DNA of 10,062 nucleotides from Treponema sp. (lineage in GTDB: Bacteria > Spirochaetota > Spirochaetia > Treponematales > Breznakiellaceae), in NCBI GenBank assembly GCA_031256115.1, contig JAIRRF010000198.1:1-10062 (forward strand), read 5' to 3'. Shown in pieces: positions 1 to 6,459 of this stretch (position 1 is the stretch's first letter; every line of letters starts with the position of its first letter). The position numbers and the translations under genes are program-made. Under the pieces are notes generated by a model. That model made no database searches. It was given only the letters and a program-made list of their open reading frames with translations, and had not been told where the DNA came from.

Positions 1-458
1 TCCTCATCAAAGGGAGCATCACGGATAAGTGCGTCAAAGTAATAACCGCCCTTTGGCATATAGCCGCTGGGGGGAACGGTCTGATCACCCTCGGGATATT
101 GGAAGAGTCCTCCGCTGGAATCAGGCTTGGTATTAAAATCACCCGGAACCAACACCGGCGTTCCGTCAAAAAGAGTCCAGGGTTTCCAATTATCGTTTCT
201 AAAACCAAAAAGATTGGTATAGGGTAAAACCAAAACACAGTCACAGCACAGTTTTTCCCGTAGATCTTCTTCTATCTCTCCCAGGATCTGATAACAGTCA
301 ATCACTTTTACCGGATGCTCCGGCAGCCCGTAGGCCCTGCGAAGTTTATACACCATGGATGCGCTGATACCGGATACCATGCTGCCGCCGAAATCTACCG
401 GCACCTTGTCCGGCTGTTGGTGGTTTAGGGCACTTAGTATTCTTTCCCTGGAGTTCAC
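1..458 (-). CDS. Uroporphyrinogen decarboxylase-superfamily protein (partial, 3' end outside window)
   Basis: The first 152 codons are visible; the gene runs off the left edge. It starts at a GTG immediately after the TAA of the upstream TIM-barrel gene, with AAGGAG five bases upstream, inside the last codons of that gene. The protein opens MNSRERILSALNHQQPDKVP and continues with VDFGGS, SGIS and LRRAYGLPEHPVKVID. The 'xSRERxLxALNHxxPDxVPxDxG' opening is the hallmark of the uroporphyrinogen decarboxylase / cobalamin methyltransferase (MtaA/CmuA-like) superfamily. Members placed in sugar or methyl-group operons are generally not haem-pathway enzymes; some move methyl groups between corrinoid and other carriers. 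I infer the same here because the neighbours are catabolic. The active-site C-terminal half is not in the window, so decarboxylase, methyltransferase or another role cannot be decided. It is the third gene of the leftward operon and probably translationally coupled. Family assignment is fairly sure; function is unknown. Confidence 0.8.
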   Translation of the reverse strand, partial: MNSRERILSALNHQQPDKVPVDFGGSMVSGISASMVYKLRRAYGLPEHPVKVIDCYQILGEIEEDLREKLCCDCVLVLPYTNLFGFRNDNWKPWTLFDGTPVLVPGDFNTKPDSSGGLFQYPEGDQTVPPSGYMPKGGYYFDALIRDAPFDE

Positions 459-1361
459 TTATACTCCTTGTCTTTTAAGAGTATCCTTCAGGAAGCTTTG
501 GGCGCGGCCAATATCGTTTTCGTCCAGGTGTTCAATAATGATCGGCATATTGGGATGATCCTTGGCCAGAAGTTTAACGTAGAGATCATAGTTAAGCACT
601 CCCAGGCCGGCAGCAGGCAACTCAACCGCACCGGAACCCCGGAAGGTATGTGATTCATCGGCATCAATATCAGCATGCTTTTCTCCGGTGTCGCCGGTGC
701 GTTTACAATCTTTTGCATGGGCCAAAACCATTTTGTCGCTTAGGGCATCAAAGATCCGGCGGAGTTGGACATCCACGTTGTCAATGTTGCTTTCGTCAAA
801 ATAATTGGTGGGGTCGCAGAGCAATTTAATGTTCGGCAGATTGATATCCTTAAACAGCCGCAGAACCTGTTCAATCGAACCTATTACGTTGTTCACATAG
901 TTTTCTACAATATAAACGGCTCCGTTTTCCCGGGCGAATTTGGTAACGTCGTAAATTATTTCGCATGCCTCCTGATACGCAGCCTCTGTGGCATTATGAT
1001 CGTCCCAAACCCAGTCGCTGTCCCGGTTATTGGTTCCGGTCTCGCTGGCCACATAGGGACAGCCCAGATCCAGGGCCCGTTCCGCCATCATTTTAAAGTA
1101 GGCTATGTTGGCTTTACGTTTTTCCGGATCGGGATGTACCAGATTGGTATAGGCCGAAACGGCGGTTATGGGGAGGTTTGCCTCCCTGAATTTATCCCGT
1201 ATTTCCCTGGCCTTGTTTTTTGAAAGATGCTCTTTAGCGGCGTCGCAGTCCTTAAAAGACACATCAAGCTGGACGCAGGAAAAATCCGAAGCTTTTATCC
1301 GCTTGATTACTTCATCAATAGTATAGGGATAGTAACCAGTAAAAATACCCGGCAGCAACAT
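459..1361 (-). CDS. Sugar phosphate isomerase/epimerase-like TIM-barrel protein (xylose isomerase-like, AP-endonuclease 2 fold)
   Basis: This 300-residue protein has the usual length for the xylose-isomerase-like TIM-barrel family. The expected metal ligands are all present: E153 in IVENYV, D183 in LLCDPTNYF, H215 in LAHAKD and E277 in PIIIEHLDEND. It opens with GIFTGYYP and VQLDVSF, the first barrel strands. Family members isomerise or epimerise sugars, dehydrate keto-inositols or catalyse eliminations on keto-sugars, usually with Mn2+ or Mg2+ in the cytoplasm; no signal peptide is present. The ATG is supported by AGGAGG five bases upstream. It lies between a Gfo/Idh/MocA dehydrogenase, 69 bases upstream, and a UroD-like gene that follows directly. 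The pairing with a Gfo/Idh/MocA dehydrogenase is common in inositol and oxidoreductive sugar pathways, so it probably acts on that enzyme's keto product. The specific reaction is unknown. Confidence 0.87.
   Translation of the reverse strand: MLLPGIFTGYYPYTIDEVIKRIKASDFSCVQLDVSFKDCDAAKEHLSKNKAREIRDKFREANLPITAVSAYTNLVHPDPEKRKANIAYFKMMAERALDLGCPYVASETGTNNRDSDWVWDDHNATEAAYQEACEIIYDVTKFARENGAVYIVENYVNNVIGSIEQVLRLFKDINLPNIKLLCDPTNYFDESNIDNVDVQLRRIFDALSDKMVLAHAKDCKRTGDTGEKHADIDADESHTFRGSGAVELPAAGLGVLNYDLYVKLLAKDHPNMPIIIEHLDENDIGRAQSFLKDTLKRQGV
464..469 (-). promoter_or_regulatory. Ribosome binding site embedded in the end of the upstream gene
   Basis: On the minus strand AAGGAG lies five bases before the GTG at 458, within the last sense codons of the TIM-barrel gene. 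Stop (TAA) and start (GTG) are directly adjacent. This decides the GTG start of the downstream gene and suggests that terminating ribosomes reinitiate there. Confidence 0.75.
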
Positions 1362-1403
1362 ATAGTCCTCCTTTTCGTTATCTCTGCGGTTTAGAATTTC
1401 TTT

Positions 1404-1457
1404 TTATTGATGAAATCCTAGGATTTCATCTTATGGATGAAGTCCCAAGACTTCATC
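1404..1457 (-). repeat. Tandem pair of 27-bp palindromic units spanning a stop codon
   Basis: On the minus strand, unit A (1457 to 1431) and unit B (1430 to 1404) are head-to-tail and match at 22 of 27 positions. Unit A has arms GATGAAGTC and GACTTCATC with loop TTGG; unit B has arms GATGAAATC and GATTTCATC with loop CTAG, making a perfect 22-bp palindrome. The arm differences are paired (G-C in one unit, A-T in the other), so both stems are intact. Each unit ends in ATAA. Unit A encodes the last eight residues and stop of the dehydrogenase gene; unit B lies in the same reading frame just after that stop. No T-run follows on either strand, so a classical terminator is unlikely. A role in mRNA end protection or as a small mobile palindromic repeat is possible. 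Confidence 0.85.
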
Positions 1458-2543
1458 CAAACGTACTGTGCGTTCTTCCTGGATTGACGCATAACAGGCT
1501 TCGACACAGGCAATGGTTTTTATATTGTCTTCAATATCTATTTCCGGCTTTGTTCCGTTTTCAACCGCCCTAAGGAGGCTTGCCATGGTCCCCACAAAAG
1601 CATCGGGGAACCAGACCGTATCCCACCTGGGCATAATCCAGCCGTCGGCCTGCTTTGTAGTAAGCCGCAGAGTGCTAGGCTGGCGTTGGGGATACACGGG
1701 CCAACCGATAAAACCATCCGCCATTCCTTCAGTGCCCTCTACACGCCACTTAATATAAATGTCTTTTTCACAGGGTTCGTTAGGCCAGGCCCAGACATCG
1801 TCAAGGCTCGTTGCTATAAAACCGTCTTTGTATTGATAACTAAACTGTACGATACCGTCCCGGTGGGAAAATTGTGTCCGCGGATCGGTCCGGCACAATG
1901 CGGTGATCTTTTCGGGATCTCCAAAGAGGTAACGGAAAATATCAACATGGTGTATGCCCATGCTGTAGATTTCCAGCCGGGGATATTTTTTAAGAAAATC
2001 CTGCCAATGCGGAATTGCCCGCATCTCTATGGTTGCCAGTATGGGTTTTCCCAGAAGACCCTGGTCCAGGGCGTATTTTAGGGCCCGCATAGACTGGTCG
2101 TAGCGCATATTGGAATTTACCGCAATGGGTATTCCCAGGGTTTTTCCGATGGCGGCGATTTCCCGAATTTCCCCCAGGGACATGGCAGCGGGTTTTTGGG
2201 CCAGTATTCCCTTTAAATGTTTTTTTTCGGCGACATAACGGAGGACCTCCAGCTGCACATCCGGCGGGACCGCTATATCCAGAATCTCGATATCTGTGTC
2301 GTCCACAAGTTTTTGCCAGGTATCGTAAACTTTTTTTATAGTATGCCGTTTTGCTGCGGCATCCCGTTCTTCGGCACTTAGCGAAGTGATGGCTGCAGGA
2401 TTAAACCCGGCATTCCGGTAAGCCACAAGATGGCAGTCATTCATTATAAAACCGGCACCGATACAGCCTATGGCATAGTCTTTCTTCTGAGGGAGTACCG
2501 GAATGGCCGCATCTTCCAGTTTTTTCTGAATATTTTGTGACAT
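1431..2543 (-). CDS. Gfo/Idh/MocA-family NAD(P)-dependent oxidoreductase
   Basis: This 370-residue protein has an N-terminal Rossmann domain after a short extension of about 22 residues. The dinucleotide loop is GCIGAGFIM at residues 26-34; the third glycine of GxGxxG is replaced by methionine. The conserved lysine-proline motif reads AQKPAA, with Gln where Glu is commonest, a variant I know from this family. The C-terminal substrate domain carries MGIHHVDIFRYLFG, containing the usual catalytic histidine region. Family members oxidise or reduce one hydroxyl of a sugar, cyclitol or glycoside with NAD(P). The ATG is supported by GGAGGG four bases upstream. It is the first gene of the leftward operon, directly behind the predicted promoter and followed by the TIM-barrel gene. 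Its last residues, DEVLGLHP, and its stop are encoded by a palindromic repeat that is duplicated downstream. Family is confident; substrate unknown. Confidence 0.9.
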   Translation of the reverse strand: MSQNIQKKLEDAAIPVLPQKKDYAIGCIGAGFIMNDCHLVAYRNAGFNPAAITSLSAEERDAAAKRHTIKKVYDTWQKLVDDTDIEILDIAVPPDVQLEVLRYVAEKKHLKGILAQKPAAMSLGEIREIAAIGKTLGIPIAVNSNMRYDQSMRALKYALDQGLLGKPILATIEMRAIPHWQDFLKKYPRLEIYSMGIHHVDIFRYLFGDPEKITALCRTDPRTQFSHRDGIVQFSYQYKDGFIATSLDDVWAWPNEPCEKDIYIKWRVEGTEGMADGFIGWPVYPQRQPSTLRLTTKQADGWIMPRWDTVWFPDAFVGTMASLLRAVENGTKPEIDIEDNIKTIACVEACYASIQEERTVRLDEVLGLHP

Positions 2544-2563
2544 ATACCCTCCAAACTCATCTG

Positions 2564-2584
2564 TTTGTACGGCTATTTGTATGG
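2564..2584. repeat. Short direct repeat in leader of the leftward operon
   Basis: TTTGTACGG (2564-2572) and TTTGTATGG (2576-2584) match at 8 of 9 bases with a 12-base period. They lie between the predicted leftward transcription start and the ATG at 2543. This could be a regulator site or chance; confidence is low. Confidence 0.25.
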
Positions 2585-2591
2585 TTAGTGG

Positions 2592-2620
2592 ACTCTATCA
2601 TAGGATTAATTGCCTGTCAA
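2592..2620 (-). promoter_or_regulatory. Candidate sigma70-type promoter for the leftward operon
   Basis: On the minus strand a perfect TTGACA (2620 to 2615) is followed after 17 bases by TAGAGT (2597 to 2592), which matches TATAAT at four of six positions. Transcription would start near 2585, giving a leader of about 40 bases before the dehydrogenase ATG. The weak -10 suggests low basal or activated expression. Other -10 placements are possible. Confidence 0.5.
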
Positions 2621-2664
2621 GGATGAATTTTTCAGCGATAACAGCAAAACACGGTAAAAAAACC

Positions 2665-2693
2665 TTGACAAGCATATATAACCCATATATAGT
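2665..2693 (+). promoter_or_regulatory. Strong sigma70-type promoter for the transporter operon
   Basis: A perfect TTGACA (2665-2670), a 17-base AT-rich spacer and TATAGT (2688-2693, five of six matches to TATAAT) make a near-consensus promoter. The start would fall near 2700, giving a leader of about 65 bases before the binding-protein ATG. It faces away from the leftward promoter; the two -35 boxes are 44 bases apart. Confidence 0.75.
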
Positions 2694-2700
2694 AAGTAAA

Positions 2701-2736
2701 CCATTTCCGGGCGTTGCCTAAAATAATGTGAAATGG
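2701..2736 (+). promoter_or_regulatory. Inverted repeat in the leader of the transporter operon
   Basis: CCATTTC (2701-2707) pairs with GAAATGG (2730-2736) across a 22-base loop, starting at about the predicted transcription start. It could be an operator next to the promoter or an RNA hairpin upstream of the GGAGGG ribosome binding site at 2756-2761. No match to a known regulator motif is recognised. Confidence 0.35.
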
Positions 2737-2766
2737 ATTAATCAGTATTAATTTTGGAGGGTCTTA

Positions 2767-3825
2767 ATGAGGAAAGTAGGTATTTTTTTGGTTATTCTTA
2801 TGATGGCAGCCATGCTTTTCATCTCCTGCGCCCCGAAGGCTGCAACCGGGGATGGAGGCTCAAAGCTTCCGGTTATCGGCATATCCACAGGGTCTTCGGG
2901 TACTTCCTGGCGTGACATCATGATTGATGGTATTTTACAGGTCTGTAACGAGTATAAAAACGCCGGTGTTATTGCCGATTACAAAATGGTCAATAATGTC
3001 ACCAACGGGGATGCTACAGAGCAAGCCAACATCGTAAGGGACTTTATCTCGGAAGGTGTTGATATTATCGTAATCAACCCGAATTCACCGGATGCGTTAA
3101 ACGGCGTAATCAGGGAAGCCCAGGATGCGGGCTTACTGGTTCTCTCGGCAGACGCGACAGTTACCGCCCCTAATGTTGTGAACGTTACCCTGGATCACTA
3201 TGCTTGGAACACCAAGAATGTAGAATGGATTGCGGGAGCCCTCCAATCGGGTAATGTAATTCAGATTTACGGCCTTGACGGGCACCCGGCCAATAATGAC
3301 CGCATTAAAGCTACGGCGGACGTTCTGGCTAAGTATCCCGGGATTAATATGGTAGCCAGCACCACCGGCAGCTGGGACCAGGCGACGGCAAAAAACGTAG
3401 CCCTGCAGATACTCGGCGGTGGTCAGCAGATTGACGGCGTAATCACCCAGGACGGGATGGCATATGGCTGTCTACAGGCATTTTTGGATTTAAACAGGCT
3501 TCCCAAAGTCATGTTCGGAGATCCTGGTACCGCTTTTTTCAAAGAGTGGAATGCCCTAAGGCAAAGAGGAGCTGACTTCAGGGCTTGTACCCAGCCTAAT
3601 CCCCCCGGGATAGTCGGTACCGGTATCCGCATTGCCCTTGCTCTTTACAACGGGAAGACATTTAAACCCGGGATTCTTGACAACAATGTATATTTCTATA
3701 AGGTCGGTGCATTTTTTACGGATGACAATTTTGACGAAGCATGGAATATGCTGAAGGACAAACCGGACGATTATCTTCTTTCGGAAATATTGACACAAGC
3801 CCAGGTGGACGCGCTTTTTCAGTAA
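2767..3825 (+). CDS. Lipoprotein sugar-binding protein of an ABC importer (periplasmic binding protein family 4, ribose-type)
   Basis: This 352-residue protein starts with a basic-hydrophobic signal, MRKVGIFLVILMMAAMLF, ending in FIS-Cys21. This is a lipobox with Phe at -3, tolerated in spirochaetes, so the mature protein is probably lipid-anchored outside the inner membrane. The mature part follows the ribose/galactose-binding pattern: PVIGISTGSSGTSW (first strand and ligand loop), EQANIVRDFISEGVDIIVINP at about residues 86-106, DALNGVIREAQDAGLLVLSAD, IDGVITQDGMAYG, and a C-terminal hinge region. It would bind a sugar, polyol or small glycoside and deliver it to the two permeases encoded downstream. 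The ATG has GGAGGG five bases upstream. It is the first gene after the strong rightward promoter, and a long hairpin separates it from the ATPase gene, so it may be expressed above the rest of the operon. Ligand unknown. Confidence 0.9.
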   Translation: MRKVGIFLVILMMAAMLFISCAPKAATGDGGSKLPVIGISTGSSGTSWRDIMIDGILQVCNEYKNAGVIADYKMVNNVTNGDATEQANIVRDFISEGVDIIVINPNSPDALNGVIREAQDAGLLVLSADATVTAPNVVNVTLDHYAWNTKNVEWIAGALQSGNVIQIYGLDGHPANNDRIKATADVLAKYPGINMVASTTGSWDQATAKNVALQILGGGQQIDGVITQDGMAYGCLQAFLDLNRLPKVMFGDPGTAFFKEWNALRQRGADFRACTQPNPPGIVGTGIRIALALYNGKTFKPGILDNNVYFYKVGAFFTDDNFDEAWNMLKDKPDDYLLSEILTQAQVDALFQ

Positions 3826-3838
3826 ACGTGCGGCAATG

Positions 3839-3904
3839 AATGGGGTCTGTCCGAACAAGTTTATCTAACAGACGAAGGTCTGGCTTTTCGGACACCGCCC
3901 CATT
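3839..3904 (+). promoter_or_regulatory. Long imperfect hairpin between binding-protein and ATPase genes
   Basis: AATGGGG (3839-3845) pairs with CCCCATT (3898-3904), and TGTCCGAA (3848-3855) with TTCGGACA (3887-3894), separated by a 2x3 internal loop. Inside, CAGAC (3869-3873) and GTCTG (3878-3882) close a GAAG loop. An alternative pairing of GTCTGT (3845-3850) with ACAGAC (3868-3873) excludes both the outer and the inner stem. There is no following T-run. Such elements behind binding-protein genes can block 3' decay or stop part of transcription, setting a high binding-protein to permease ratio; that role here is inference. Confidence 0.7.
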
Positions 3905-3928
3905 ATTTGAGTATCAAGAGGCAGCTTG

Positions 3929-5443
3929 ATGAATCTGCTGGAAGCGACAGGCATCCGGAAACGCTTTGGCGGTGTTGTTGCCCTGTCGGACGGAAATATT
4001 GTCTGCAGGAGCGGAAGAATTACGGGTCTGCTTGGCGCCAATGGTTCCGGAAAAAGCACTATATCAAAAATCATCACCGGGCTTTTCATGGCTGACGCCG
4101 GGGAAGTCCGGTTTTGCGGAAATCAGGTAACATATAAAAATCCCCACACTGCAAAAATGGACGGCATAGCGATGGTGTTTCAAAATCTAAGCGTCATACC
4201 TGATCTTACAGTATGGCAGAATATCGTCCTTGGCGGGGAGGAAACAAAGGGATTATTTTTGGATAATGATACAGCCATTGAAAAATCCCATGAACTCATA
4301 GAAAAGCTCTATCCCGGTCTTGATGTTAAGCGTAAGGTATCCACGTTGAATTCCGGCGAGGTTCAGGTAACAGAGCTAGCTAAAGCCCTTTATGCCAAAC
4401 CTAAAGTGCTAATACTCGATGAGCCAACGGCTTCGCTTGAAACCGCACAGGTCAGGAATTTATTTGATTATATGAAGACCCTGGCCTTGGGGGGTATCGG
4501 AATGATTTTTACTTCCCATAGAATGTGGGAAGTTATGGAGATCTGCGACGATGTAACTGTCTTTCGCAATGGCCAGAATGCCGGAGAAATGGATTTCACC
4601 AAAGAAAAAAAGGACGTGGACAAGCTCATCGGCTATATTGTGGGAGAAACAGCCGGGAAAAAGGTAGAAAAACGCAAGTTTCAATCTGACGGTGAAACGG
4701 TACTCAGCGTAAAAAACATGAACTACCGGAAACGTCTGAAAAACATCTCTTTTGAACTGAAAAAAGGCGAAGTACTCGGCATTGGCGGCCTTGCGGGGCA
4801 GGGCCAGACGGAGCTGATTTTGGCTCTAGCCGGAGACTACGCTGATATTTCCTACAAAGCCCAGGTCATGGGCAAAGAAATCAGCCTTAACAAACCAGTA
4901 AATGCCGTAAGAAATAACATCCTGCTTGTGCCGGGGGAAAGGCAGCAGGAGGGTTTATTTTTACAACATTCCGTTTATAAGAATTTAATATTTCCAAAAC
5001 TAGCTCTGAAAAAAGAACCATTTTTTACCAAAAACAAAGAATACCGCAGCGAATCCGAAAAGATAGTGGAAACACTTTTAATAATGACCCATAACATTGA
5101 CGCCCAGGTCAACACCCTTTCTGGGGGAAACCAGCAGAAGGTGGTGGTCGGCAAGTGGCTTCCTTTTAATACTACCGTAATGCTGCTTGTGGACCCGGCC
5201 AAGGGTGTAGACATAGGTGCCAGGACGGAGCTTTACGAATATATTTTACGGCAGGCAGATAAAGGCATGAGTGTTATTCTCTATGCCAGCGACACGGAAG
5301 AGCTGGTGGCGTACTGTGACCGCATCCTGGTTATGCATGAGGGAAAAATAGTAGAGGAGATAATCGGCGATAAAATTTCTGAAGATGCGATTGTTACCGC
5401 TTCAATGAAGATAAAGGGGATGGAACGCGATGCCAAGAAATAA
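3929..5443 (+). CDS. Sugar ABC transporter ATP-binding protein, two fused nucleotide-binding domains (RbsA/MglA-type)
   Basis: This protein of 504 residues has the standard length for the duplicated sugar ATPases. Domain 1 has Walker A GANGSGKST (36-44), Q-loop Gln85, Walker B VLILDEP (160-166) and switch His197. Its signature reads LNSGE (140-144) instead of LSGGQ. Domain 2 has a degenerate Walker A, GGLAGQGQTE (286-295), lacking the Lys-Ser/Thr pair as usual in this family, and an intact signature LSGGN (397-401). Its Walker B reads LLVDPAKGVD, where the catalytic Glu is missing because DEPTRG is shortened to DPAKG (422-426). So one composite ATP site looks active and the other inactive. 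It acts on the cytoplasmic face and powers uptake through the two permeases. I chose ATG 3929, seven bases after AGAGG; TTG 3926 would add one residue. Its end overlaps the next gene by 14 bases. Confidence 0.92.
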   Translation: MNLLEATGIRKRFGGVVALSDGNIVCRSGRITGLLGANGSGKSTISKIITGLFMADAGEVRFCGNQVTYKNPHTAKMDGIAMVFQNLSVIPDLTVWQNIVLGGEETKGLFLDNDTAIEKSHELIEKLYPGLDVKRKVSTLNSGEVQVTELAKALYAKPKVLILDEPTASLETAQVRNLFDYMKTLALGGIGMIFTSHRMWEVMEICDDVTVFRNGQNAGEMDFTKEKKDVDKLIGYIVGETAGKKVEKRKFQSDGETVLSVKNMNYRKRLKNISFELKKGEVLGIGGLAGQGQTELILALAGDYADISYKAQVMGKEISLNKPVNAVRNNILLVPGERQQEGLFLQHSVYKNLIFPKLALKKEPFFTKNKEYRSESEKIVETLLIMTHNIDAQVNTLSGGNQQKVVVGKWLPFNTTVMLLVDPAKGVDIGARTELYEYILRQADKGMSVILYASDTEELVAYCDRILVMHEGKIVEEIIGDKISEDAIVTASMKIKGMERDAKK

Positions 5444-6458
5444 TTTTTCAAACATTGCGGTTTTGAAGAAATTTGCTTCCAGGGCGGATTCTTCCGTAGT
5501 CGTCATCTTTGTATTCATGGTCATCCTTAGCGCTGTTTTGCAGGATAATTTTTTTGAACACCGGGCTATGGCCCGGAATATCAATGCCTACGCCCCCCTG
5601 GTGCTTATGGCTATGGGCCAGGCCATAGTGTTGATTTCCGGAAACGTTGATCTTTCCGTCGGTTCCAATCTTTCCATGCAAGTGTGCTTATTGACATATG
5701 TAATGAAAACGGAAGACCCCATAACCGGCATTTACGCTCTTGTTGCCTGTTTTGCCGCCGCAATTGCTGTTGGCCTGGTGAATGGTTTTGGCGTGGGTTA
5801 TTTAAGGATACATCCGATTGTCCTTACCTTCGCTACATCGTATATGTGCCTTGGGACAGCATTGTTTATCCGGCCAACACCGGGAGGTCAATGTACCAAT
5901 TGGTTTAAGGGGTTTTACAGCTTCGGGTTTGTTGATGGATCACCTGCATGGCTTAGAAATTTCGGAGCATATTTCCCGCCTGTGTTATTCCTTGTCATTT
6001 TGGCCTGTACCCTGTGGTTTGTAATAAGCAGGACCAGGACCGGACGCTACATATACGCCGTAGGCTCCAGCCGGGACAATGCTTATGCCAGCGGCATAGA
6101 TACCGCAAAAGTACAGATTAAGGCATATGTGGTAAATTCTGTTTTTATTTTTTTGGTAGCGATCTTTTTTGCAGCACAAAACCAATCGGGCGATGCTCGG
6201 ATGGGCGACCCATTGACGCTGCGCGCAATTGCGGCGGCGGTTGTCGGAGGTATTGCCCTTTCCGGAGGGCAGGGCAGTGTTTATTTGGCGCTGCTTGGCG
6301 CATTGACCTTAAGCCTTGTCAACAAGGCAATCTTCTTTGCCAATATTCCCAATGCTTTCCAGACCCTGGTCAACGGCCTCGTTGTGATATTAGCCATTTC
6401 CAGTTCAGCCATCTACTCCTATGTCGGTAAAAAAATGGCACTCAGGGCGGGGGGCTGA
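5430..6458 (+). CDS. Sugar ABC transporter permease (RbsC-type, BPD_transp_2), subunit 1
   Basis: This 342-residue polytopic inner-membrane protein has about eight to ten hydrophobic segments. The first lies around residues 21-38 and the second around 55-71. The family signature ISGNVDLSVGS (residues 69-79) and the late motif AIAAAVVGGIALSGGQGS, which forms the cytoplasmic contact and last helices, are typical of ribose/galactose/xylose permeases. It forms a channel, presumably with the second permease encoded next, and accepts substrate from the binding protein. The ATG lies inside the end of the ATPase gene (14-base overlap), with only a weak GGA upstream, which suggests translational coupling. 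The stop is one base before the proposed start of the next permease gene. Confidence 0.9.
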   Translation: MPRNNFSNIAVLKKFASRADSSVVVIFVFMVILSAVLQDNFFEHRAMARNINAYAPLVLMAMGQAIVLISGNVDLSVGSNLSMQVCLLTYVMKTEDPITGIYALVACFAAAIAVGLVNGFGVGYLRIHPIVLTFATSYMCLGTALFIRPTPGGQCTNWFKGFYSFGFVDGSPAWLRNFGAYFPPVLFLVILACTLWFVISRTRTGRYIYAVGSSRDNAYASGIDTAKVQIKAYVVNSVFIFLVAIFFAAQNQSGDARMGDPLTLRAIAAAVVGGIALSGGQGSVYLALLGALTLSLVNKAIFFANIPNAFQTLVNGLVVILAISSSAIYSYVGKKMALRAGG

Positions 6459-6459
6459 T

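Noticed and set aside
1..458. Haem-biosynthesis uroporphyrinogen decarboxylase (HemE)
   Set aside because: The opening fits the broad superfamily, but the neighbours are catabolic sugar genes and the gene lacks any haem-pathway partner, so a HemE name is not supported.
1409..1430. Perfect 22-bp palindrome as a rho-independent terminator
   Set aside because: The stem is AT-rich and not followed by a T-run on either strand. The TIM-barrel gene continues 69 bases on in the same direction with a good ribosome binding site.
2597..2620. TATGAT as the -10 of the leftward promoter
   Set aside because: It is only 12 bases from the TTGACA, too close for sigma70 spacing; TAGAGT at 17 bases was preferred despite a weaker match.
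6421..6459. Upstream ATG at 6421 as the start of the second permease
   Set aside because: It has no ribosome binding site and would create a 38-base overlap. The GTG at 6460, one base after the previous stop, is the better candidate, though not proven.
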